Part shown: positions 1 through 4,396 of the stretch, one piece after another
Numbering within the stretch: the stretch's first letter is position 1
How the letters are laid out: every line of letters begins with the position of its first letter
Origin: an uncultured Nitrosomonadales bacterium
Lineage (GTDB): Bacteria > Pseudomonadota > Gammaproteobacteria > Burkholderiales > Gallionellaceae
Length of the DNA stretch: 5,927 nucleotides
Assembly (NCBI GenBank): GCA_903934275.1
Contig: CAIZNF010000312.1
Span: forward strand, 1 to 5,927
Direction: 5' to 3'
The notes under the pieces: model-generated
What the model saw: the letters and a program-made list of their open reading frames with translations, nothing else
Databases searched by the model: none
What the model was told of the DNA's origin: nothing
Made by a program: the position numbers and the translations under genes

Positions 1-72
1 AGCTGGATTCCCGCCTGCGCGGGAATGACGAAATGGGGGGGGGTAATGATGACGGAGGATGCGGGAATGACG
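1..72. repeat. dRS3-like hairpin and gaatgacg units inside the hsdS frame
   Basis: ATTCCCGC (7-14) and GCGGGAAT (19-26) form an 8-bp stem with a 4-base loop, matching the neisserial dRS3 pattern ATTCCC-N8-GGGAAT. The unit gaatgacg occurs at 23-30 and again at 65-72. The block is translated in the hsdS frame as GNDE-type tetrapeptides. The window's first bases, agctggattcccg, recur in the repeat clusters at about 2014 and 2596. Confidence 0.8.
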
Positions 73-962
73 AACCACTGGAAACCGCCGCTGCCTTGCT
101 CAAGCGCATCCAGCAAGAGCGCGCGCAACGCTACCAGCAACAACTCGCCGACTGGCAAACCAACGGAGGCAGCAAACCCAAAGCCCCGAAACCCCTGCCG
201 CCGCTCACTGCCGAAGAGCTGGCCGAATTGCCGGAACTGCCGGATGGTTGGGGGTGGTTTAAGCTGGCTGACCTGTCAGATATTTCGGGTGGATTAACGA
301 AGAATCAAAAAAGAGAGGCTTTGCTGATAAGACGTCCGTTTCTTCGAGTCGGTAATGTTTATGCCAATAGGCTGGAGTTGGGCGATATGCACGACACCGG
401 CATTTCTGAGGCAGAGATTGAAAGAGTTACTTTAGTTAAAGGTGACATTCTCGTTGTGGAAGGCAATGGTAGCGTCGATCAAATTGGCAGAGTTGCTGTT
501 TGGAATGGCGCAATTAATGGATGTGTACATCAAAACCATCTGATTAAAGCGCGGCCTTTGAATTTGGTTTGCTCAGAATTTATTTTGTATTTTTTGATGT
601 CAGAATTAGGGCGGAAATTTATTGTCCGTGCGGCGAGCTCAACATCTGGTTTACATACCCTGAGCATCTCAAAAGTTGAAAGCTTGTTTGTTCCGTTTTG
701 CGTGAGAGAAGAACAGGAAATTTTGTTGAGTGAACTCTCGTCCAAACTTTCGTTGGCAAACCAACTCGACCAAACCATCGCCACCTCCCTGCAACAAGCC
801 GAAGCCCTGCGCCAGTCCATCCTGAAAAAAGCCTTTTCCGGCCAACTGGTGGCGCAAGACCCGCACGACGAACACGCCTCGGCATTGCTGGTGCGCATCA
901 AGGCGGAGCGGGCAAATGCCGAGAAAAGCTCGGCGGTTCGCCAGAGGAGCAAGCGTGGTTAG
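3..962 (+). CDS. hsdS: Type I restriction-modification specificity subunit HsdS, C-terminal half (5' end open at window edge)
   Basis: HsdS chooses the DNA target of a type I methylase/restriction complex. Counting from the ATG at 33, a central conserved helix (residues about 12-35, NDEPLETAAALLKRIQQERA) is followed by the TAEELAELPELPDGW entry to a target-recognition domain (about 71-235). The typical C-terminal helix comes next (about 247-295: AEALRQSILKKAFSGQLV, then DPHDEHASALLVRIKAERA). The two helices are related to each other, as is usual in HsdS. The first recognition domain is absent from the window. The frame is open to base 3, so the gene may continue upstream; alternatively ATG 33, which has only a weak ribosome site, starts a half-length 309-residue subunit. 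The first 24 codons are repeat DNA, including a G9 tract. The next gene is a dinD-like gene, not hsdM. HsdS identity is secure; the true start is not. Confidence 0.9.
   Translation: MDSRLRGNDEMGGGNDDGGCGNDEPLETAAALLKRIQQERAQRYQQQLADWQTNGGSKPKAPKPLPPLTAEELAELPELPDGWGWFKLADLSDISGGLTKNQKREALLIRRPFLRVGNVYANRLELGDMHDTGISEAEIERVTLVKGDILVVEGNGSVDQIGRVAVWNGAINGCVHQNHLIKARPLNLVCSEFILYFLMSELGRKFIVRAASSTSGLHTLSISKVESLFVPFCVREEQEILLSELSSKLSLANQLDQTIATSLQQAEALRQSILKKAFSGQLVAQDPHDEHASALLVRIKAERANAEKSSAVRQRSKRG
35..43 (+). repeat. Tract of nine G in the hsdS frame, possible phase-variation switch
   Basis: Nine consecutive G lie in the open frame just before the central conserved helix of HsdS. With nine G the frame entering from base 3 continues into HsdS. 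With ten it meets TAA directly after the tract, and with eight it shifts into a frame that ends at 297. The other frame open at the left edge (from base 1) would join HsdS only with ten G. Tract length therefore decides whether upstream coding sequence is fused to this half. Slippage itself is inferred. Confidence 0.55.
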
Positions 963-984
963 GCGCACATTTCAAATCTATATC

Positions 985-1006
985 GTCATTCTCGCGCAGG
1001 AATGAC
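985..1006. repeat. Degenerate gaatgac hairpin after hsdS
   Basis: gtcattc (985-991) pairs with gaatgac (1000-1006) around an 8-base centre. This is a short member of the repeat family found at the other gene junctions. It lies 22 bases past the hsdS stop and has no T run, so it is not an obvious intrinsic terminator. Confidence 0.6.
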
Positions 1007-1026
1007 AGGCGTAGATATGTACCTGA

Positions 1027-1055
1027 TTGACGGCAGAACGATCGTTCTCTATGAT
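1027..1055 (+). promoter_or_regulatory. Sigma70-type promoter for the dinD-like gene
   Basis: TTGACG (1027-1032) and TATGAT (1050-1055) each match the sigma70 consensus at five of six positions and are separated by exactly 17 bases. Transcription would start near 1062, giving a leader of about 34 bases before the ATG at 1096. This argues for independent transcription rather than pure read-through from hsdS. Confidence 0.65.
1035..1048. promoter_or_regulatory. Perfect 14-bp palindrome between the -35 and -10 boxes, probable operator
   Basis: agaacgatcgttct is its own reverse complement and fills most of the promoter spacer, a position where a bound repressor would block RNA polymerase. Its GAAC-N4-GTTC core has the outer half-sites of the Bacillus-type LexA box. 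It does not match the CTGT-N8-ACAG box typical of beta/gammaproteobacteria. The regulator could be LexA, the downstream BRO/DinD-like protein itself, or another factor. Confidence 0.5.
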
Positions 1056-1081
1056 GCTTTGGCCTTTCGGCATCCATGAAC

Positions 1082-1088
1082 GAGGAGA
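1082..1088 (+). promoter_or_regulatory. Ribosome binding site fixing the dinD-like start
   Basis: GAGGAGA ends 7 bases before the ATG at 1096. The frame is open further upstream to a TTG at 1027, but that codon forms part of the -35 box, so the ATG at 1096 is the better start. Confidence 0.75.
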
Positions 1089-1095
1089 CCTGACC

Positions 1096-1932
1096 ATGCA
1101 ACCCCAGCCAGCCATATTTGAAGAGCATGCAATCCGCCGCGTGTATGACGAGGCCACGGAAATCTGGTGGTTTTCGGTGGTGGATATCGTGCAGGTGTTG
1201 ACTCAGCAGGCTGATTACCAGGCCGCCAGAAAATACTGGAACAAGCTGAAAGAGCGGCTGGGCAAAGAGGGCAGTCAACTGGTGACAAATTGTCACCAGT
1301 TGAAAATGACCGCTGACGATGGCAAGCAACGCCTCACCGATGTCGCGACTGCCGAAACATTGTTGCGGCTGGTGCAGTCGGTTCCCAGCCCCAAGGCCGA
1401 GCCGATCAAGCTGTGGCTGGCGAAGGTGGGCTACGAGCGGATGCAGGAAATGGCCGACCCCGCCCTGTCGCTGGAGCGCGCCCGCGAGACTTGGCAGAAA
1501 CATGGGCGCAGCGAGAAGTGGATACGGCAGCGCATGACCGGGCAGGAGACGCGCAACAAGCTGACGGATTACTGGAAAGAGCACGACATCAAGGAAGGCG
1601 AGGAATACGCGATCCTTACGAACATCATTCATCAGGAATGGGCCGAGGTGGATGTGAAGGCGCACAAGGCGATGAAGGGTTTAAAGTCGCAAAACCTGCG
1701 CGACCACATGAGCGAGGCGGAGCTGATTTTTACCGCGCTGGCTGAACTTTCCACGCGCCAGATTGCGGAGAGCATGGATGCCACGGGCATGAACGAAAAT
1801 GAAGCGGCGGCGAAGACCGGCGGTGGTATCGCCAAAAAAGCGCGGCTCGAACTGGAAGGCAAAACGGGCAGGCGGGTCGTTTCGGCAGAAAACTATTTGC
1901 CTCCGGGCAAGAAAAAATTGGCGAAAAAATAA
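1096..1932 (+). CDS. BRO-N/DinD-like protein (phage antirepressor or damage-inducible D family)
   Basis: The protein has 278 residues from the preferred ATG, close to the 274 of E. coli DinD. The N-terminal part (about 1-110) looks like a BRO-N DNA-binding domain, with IWWFSVVDIVQVL near residue 23 and SPKAEPIKLWLAKVGYERM at about 98-116. The C-terminal part (about 180-278) has DinD-like stretches: NLRDHMSEAELIFTALAE, then GGGIAKKARLELEGKTGRRVVS and YLPP. BRO-N proteins bind DNA, and E. coli DinD is SOS-induced and reported to restrain RecA. The role of this copy is unknown; it could be a regulator, an antirepressor, or a damage-response partner of the restriction system. It has its own promoter, palindrome and ribosome site. 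The lysine-rich end and lack of signal or membrane segments suit a cytosolic DNA-binding protein. Family assignment is fairly sure; function is not. Confidence 0.8.
   Translation: MQPQPAIFEEHAIRRVYDEATEIWWFSVVDIVQVLTQQADYQAARKYWNKLKERLGKEGSQLVTNCHQLKMTADDGKQRLTDVATAETLLRLVQSVPSPKAEPIKLWLAKVGYERMQEMADPALSLERARETWQKHGRSEKWIRQRMTGQETRNKLTDYWKEHDIKEGEEYAILTNIIHQEWAEVDVKAHKAMKGLKSQNLRDHMSEAELIFTALAELSTRQIAESMDATGMNENEAAAKTGGGIAKKARLELEGKTGRRVVSAENYLPPGKKKLAKK
1276..1302. other. 27-bp inverted repeat inside the dinD-like gene
   Basis: A perfect 13-base arm (1276-1288, caactggtgacaa) is followed by one base and its exact complement (1290-1302). It covers nine codons, residues 61-69 (QLVTNCHQL). From memory, closely similar residues recur in this family at this position, so the symmetry may come from protein constraint. 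It could also be an internal operator or an mRNA hairpin. Confidence 0.6.
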
Positions 1933-1933
1933 A

Positions 1934-2052
1934 CCCGTCATCCCCGAATGTTTTTATCGGGCTGTCACCCCCGAATGCCTTTATCGGGGGTCCAGAATTT
2001 CGGTCGGTTAGAAGCTGGATTCCCGATCAGAACCGTTTCGGGAATGACGGGG
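1934..2052. repeat. 119-bp composite hairpin repeat, left copy
   Basis: Three hairpins lie in series: cccga/tcggg (1943-1947/1957-1961), cccccga/tcggggg (1968-1974/1984-1990) and attcccga/tcgggaat (2019-2026/2038-2045). The block is repeated 582 bases downstream (2516-2634) without gaps and with about 11 mismatches by eye. It begins one base after the dinD-like stop. The hairpins could protect or end the upstream mRNA, but there is no T run. Confidence 0.8.
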
Positions 2053-2178
2053 GCTGGATAGCTTCTGGAATGACGGGGTTGGATAGCTTCGGGAATGACG
2101 GGGGTTGGATAGCTTCTGAAATGACGGGGCGGGATCACTTCGGGAATGACGGATTAATGAATATTGAAGAGAATGACG
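2042..2178. repeat. Imperfect tandem array of about 26-bp units ending in gaatgacg
   Basis: gaatgacg or a one-base variant recurs at 2042, 2068, 2093, 2119 (aaatgacg), 2144 and 2171, with spacings of 25-27. Most of the intervening units contain ggatagcttc or a close variant followed by gggaatgacgggg. The array fills the gap up to the GIY-YIG gene. No protein-coding content is seen here. Confidence 0.75.
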
Positions 2179-2197
2179 GGTTAACTAAGGCGGCGTA

Positions 2198-2422
2198 ATG
2201 GAGAAGCAGCCAGCGGTTTATATTTTGGCCAGCGGATATAACGGTACGCTGTATATCGGTGTGACCAGCAATCTGATTCAGCGTATCTGGCAGCACAGGA
2301 ATGATCTGGTTGAAGGGTTTACTGAAAAATATGGAGTTCACTTTCTCGTGTATTACGAGTTATGTGACCAGATGCTTACAGCGATTGAACGAGAGAAGCA
2401 ACTCAAGAAATGGAACAGGTAA
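2198..2422 (+). CDS. Small single-domain GIY-YIG nuclease, truncated by an in-frame TAA
   Basis: The 74-residue product has the GIY-YIG core: YIL at 8-10, LYIGVT at 18-23, the probable catalytic arginine in LIQRIWQH (R29), then GFTEKY, LVYYE and AIEREKQLKKW, whose glutamate (about E66) probably binds the metal. It belongs to the standalone UvrC-like COG2827 group, whose cellular role is poorly known. AAGG at 2187-2190 lies 7 bases before the ATG. Family members usually run on to about 95 residues with WK..LIE..NP.W.DL. Here that tail follows in frame after the TAA at 2420, so the gene is a nonsense allele or carries a base error. The fold's catalytic residues remain. It is bracketed by 119-bp direct repeats, which suggests it travels or recombines with them. 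Confidence 0.8.
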   Translation: MEKQPAVYILASGYNGTLYIGVTSNLIQRIWQHRNDLVEGFTEKYGVHFLVYYELCDQMLTAIEREKQLKKWNR

Positions 2423-2488
2423 TGGAAAATAAAATTGATCGAAAAGATGAATCCGGCGTGGAAAGATTTGTGGGAGGAATTGGTTTGA
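2420..2488 (+). pseudogene. In-frame C-terminal tail of the GIY-YIG gene, cut off by TAA 2420
   Basis: Continuing in frame past the TAA at 2420-2422 gives WKIKLIEKMNPAWKDLWEEL and a valine, then TGA at 2486. This matches the usual end of the family. The intact gene would have coded for 96 residues, with one unknown residue at the stop position. Because the tail has not decayed, the mutation is recent, is read through, or is a sequencing error. Confidence 0.75.
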
Positions 2489-2515
2489 ACAGGATCGCCA
2501 ATTTTCCGTCGCCAC

Positions 2516-2634
2516 CCCGTCATCCCCGAATGTTTCTATCGAGCCGTCATCCTCGAATGCTCTTATCGGGGATCCAGAATTTCGGCTGGTTAAAAGCTGG
2601 ATTCCCGATCAGAACCGTTTCGGGAATGACGGGG
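2516..2634. repeat. 119-bp composite hairpin repeat, right copy
   Basis: This is the direct repeat of 1934-2052 at a constant offset of 582 bases. The last 39 bases or so, from aagctggattcccg through gaatgacggg, are identical; the differences are concentrated in the first two hairpins, the second of which has lost one G pair. Together the copies bracket the GIY-YIG gene. The 27 bases between that gene's restored end and this repeat show no feature. Confidence 0.8.
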
Positions 2635-2722
2635 TTGGAAGTTTCGGGAATGACGGAGGTGAGAGTTTCGGGAATGACACACTCTCGCGGGCGATTGAGG
2701 CCAAACATATCCCTGAATGACG
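2624..2722. repeat. Short gaatgacg array upstream of hsdM
   Basis: gaatgacg or a one-base variant occurs at 2624, 2648, 2672 (gaatgaca) and 2715. The first three are 24 bases apart, joined by gagagtttcggg-like sequence. The last unit ends 19 bases before the hsdM start. No convincing promoter for hsdM was found in this gap. Confidence 0.65.
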
Positions 2723-2729
2723 GTATGTT

Positions 2730-2733
2730 GGAG
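2730..2733 (+). promoter_or_regulatory. Ribosome binding site of hsdM
   Basis: GGAG ends 8 bases before the ATG at 2742. This supports that start over any earlier one in the repeat DNA. Confidence 0.6.
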
Positions 2734-2741
2734 TCAAGCCT

Positions 2742-4217
2742 ATGAACGCAACCGCATCCATCGTTTCCAAAGTCTGGAGTTTCTGCACCACGTTGCGCGA
2801 CGACGGGGTGAGCTACGGCGACTATCTGGAGCAGCTCACTTATCTGATCTTCCTGAAGATGGCGGACGAATACAGCCAGCCGCCGTATAACCGCAAGGTG
2901 GGTATTCCCGCCGCATACAACTGGCAAAGCCTGAAGGCCCAGCGCGGCGCGGAGCTGGAGGTGCATTACGTGACGCTGCTGCGCGAGCTGGGCAACAAGC
3001 CGGGGATGCTGGGGACGATTTTCACCAAGGCGCAGAACAAGATTCAGGACCCAGCCAAACTGTACCGCCTGATCGACATGGTGAACGAGACGCAGTGGGT
3101 GACGATGGGCGCGGATGTGAAGGGCGACATCTATGAGGGCTTGCTGGAACGCAACGCGGAAGATACCAAGTCCGGCGCGGGGCAGTACTTCACGCCGCGC
3201 GCGTTGATCCGCGCGATGGTGGAGTGTGTGCGGCCTGAGCCGAACAAGACCATCGCCGACCCGGCGTGCGGTACGGGTGGCTTCTTTCTGGCGGCCTACG
3301 ACTTTCTGGTGGCCGCGCATCAGATGGACAAGAAGCAGAAAGCGTTCCTCAAGCACGAAACTTTTCACGGCAACGAGATCGTGGCGGGTACGCGCCGCCT
3401 GGCGTTGATGAACATGTTCCTGCACAACATCGGCGAGATCGACGGCGACAGCATGGTGTCGCCCAACGATGCCTTGGTAGCCGATAGCGGCAAACGCTTC
3501 GACTACGTGCTGGCGAATCCGCCATTCGGCAAGAAGAGCGCGATGAGCTTCACCAACGATGAAGGTGAACAAGAGAAAGACGATCTGACCTACAACCGCC
3601 AGGATTTCTGGGCGACCACTTCCAACAAGCAGCTCAACTTCGTGCAGCATATCCGCACCATGCTGAAGACCACCGGACGCGCGGCGGTGGTGGTGCCGGA
3701 CAATGTGTTGTTCGAGGGCGGGGCAGGCGAGACGGTGCGCAAGAAGCTGCTGGAGACCACCGAACTGCACACCATTTTGCGCCTGCCCACCGGCATCTTC
3801 TACGCCAACGGCGTGAAGGCGAACGTGCTGTTCTTCGACAACCGCGCGGCGAGCAAGGAGCCGTGGACGAAAGAGGTGTGGTACTACGACTACCGCACCA
3901 ACATCCACCACACGCTGAAGAAAAAGCCGCTGCGCTTCGAGGATTTGCGGGAGTTTATCGCCTGCTACAACCCGATCAATCGCCACGAGCGCAAGGAAGG
4001 CTGGAACGAGGCCACGAGCCCGGAAGGGCGCTGGCGCAAATTCGGCTATGAGCAAATCATCGCGCGCGACAAAACCAGCCTGGATATTTTCTGGTTGAAG
4101 GACAAGAGCCTCGCCGATCTGGATAATCTGCCGGAGCCGGATGAATTGGCGTTGGAGATTATCGACAATCTTGAGGCTGGGTTGAACAGCTTCAGGGAAA
4201 TCGCTGCGGCGTTGTAG
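2742..4217 (+). CDS. hsdM: Type I restriction-modification DNA adenine methyltransferase HsdM
   Basis: The 491-residue protein has the normal length and is complete. An N-terminal helical domain (about 1-120, with VWSFCTTLRDDGVSYGDYLEQLTYLIFLKMADE) leads into the methylase domain. Visible motifs are GQYFTPR (147-153), the S-adenosylmethionine-binding ADPACGTGGF (172-181) and the adenine-methylase catalytic NPPF (259-262). The C-terminal part (about 390-491) ends in ALEIIDNLEAGLNSFREI, as in relatives. HsdM makes N6-methyladenine at the site chosen by HsdS, normally as an M2S complex. The usual partner gene directly downstream is missing: repeats and ampG follow, and the only hsdS sequence lies about 1.8 kb upstream beyond two unrelated genes. 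No hsdR is seen. Identity is essentially certain; pairing with the upstream HsdS is inferred. Confidence 0.97.
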   Translation: MNATASIVSKVWSFCTTLRDDGVSYGDYLEQLTYLIFLKMADEYSQPPYNRKVGIPAAYNWQSLKAQRGAELEVHYVTLLRELGNKPGMLGTIFTKAQNKIQDPAKLYRLIDMVNETQWVTMGADVKGDIYEGLLERNAEDTKSGAGQYFTPRALIRAMVECVRPEPNKTIADPACGTGGFFLAAYDFLVAAHQMDKKQKAFLKHETFHGNEIVAGTRRLALMNMFLHNIGEIDGDSMVSPNDALVADSGKRFDYVLANPPFGKKSAMSFTNDEGEQEKDDLTYNRQDFWATTSNKQLNFVQHIRTMLKTTGRAAVVVPDNVLFEGGAGETVRKKLLETTELHTILRLPTGIFYANGVKANVLFFDNRAASKEPWTKEVWYYDYRTNIHHTLKKKPLRFEDLREFIACYNPINRHERKEGWNEATSPEGRWRKFGYEQIIARDKTSLDIFWLKDKSLADLDNLPEPDELALEIIDNLEAGLNSFREIAAAL

Positions 4218-4229
4218 AGAAATATCGTC

Positions 4230-4249
4230 ATTCCCGCAAAGGCGGGAAT
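4230..4249. repeat. dRS3-like hairpin after hsdM
   Basis: ATTCCCGC (4230-4237) and GCGGGAAT (4242-4249) form an 8-bp stem with loop AAAG, within the sequence gtcattcccgc...gcgggaatc. It lies 12 bases past the hsdM stop. It has the same stem as the hairpin at 7-26. Confidence 0.8.
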
Positions 4250-4293
4250 CTAGGTAATTGAAGAATTCCAGCAAATCCGGACAAAACCGCATT

Positions 4294-4316
4294 GTCCGCT
4301 TCGCGGATTATTTTTT
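4294..4316 (+). terminator. Possible intrinsic terminator between hsdM and ampG
   Basis: tccgc (4295-4299), loop ttc and gcgga (4303-4307) form a short GC-rich stem followed by tta and six T (4311-4316). The stem is short, so strength is doubtful. ggacaa (4279-4284) can pair with ttgtcc (4292-4297) instead, which would compete with the stem. Outer arms ccagcaaa (4268) and tttgctgg (4314) enclose the whole fold. Confidence 0.4.
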
Positions 4317-4318
4317 GC

Positions 4319-4366
4319 TGGATTCCCGCCTTCCCCCCGCCTGCGCGAGGGTGACAGGGAATGACG
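4319..4366. repeat. Imperfect dRS3-like element upstream of ampG
   Basis: ctggattcccgcc at the left and gggaatgacg at the right are the two ends of the repeat family. They are separated by a longer centre containing ccgcctgcgcgagggtgac, as if one repeat had been inserted into or fused with another. The right end contains the upstream ATG (4361) of the ampG frame. Confidence 0.6.
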
Positions 4367-4379
4367 GAAATAATAAAAT
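4351..4379 (+). promoter_or_regulatory. Candidate ampG promoter with repeat-derived -35
   Basis: GTGACA (4351-4356) and TAAAAT (4374-4379) each match the sigma70 boxes at five of six positions with a 17-base spacer. Transcription would begin near 4386, leaving only about 10 bases before the ATG at 4397, which is unusually short. The region is AT-rich by nature, so a chance match is quite possible. Confidence 0.3.
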
Positions 4380-4396
4380 ATTTTGCGAAGGTTTTT

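Noticed and set aside
25..297. 90-codon frame overlapping the 5' part of hsdS
   Set aside because: It is a frame-shifted shadow of repeat and HsdS helix DNA. It matters only as the frame entered if the G tract lost one base.
1035..1048. Standard proteobacterial LexA box in the dinD-like promoter
   Set aside because: CTGT-N8-ACAG is absent. Only a Bacillus-like GAAC-N4-GTTC core is present, and it is reported as a candidate rather than an assignment.
1027..1095. N-terminal extension of the dinD-like gene from TTG 1027
   Set aside because: The TTG is part of the -35 box, and a proper ribosome site serves ATG 1096; family similarity starts after 1096.
898..1665. 255-codon minus-strand frame over the dinD-like gene
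   Set aside because: It is antisense to a supported gene, with no recognisable domain and no ribosome site.
1934..2178. CRISPR array in the repeat cluster
   Set aside because: Spacers between gaatgacg units resemble each other, spacing is irregular, and no cas genes are present. These are hairpin/tandem repeats, not CRISPR.
2410..2745. 111-codon frame from 2410 into the hsdM start
   Set aside because: It is out of frame with the GIY-YIG tail, and most of it is translated hairpin repeat (GMT-type peptides).
2547..4292. 581-codon open frame on the minus strand across hsdM
   Set aside because: It is antisense to a complete, motif-bearing HsdM, has low-complexity H/R/V/L-rich composition, and its ends are translated repeats. 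It is a GC-driven shadow.
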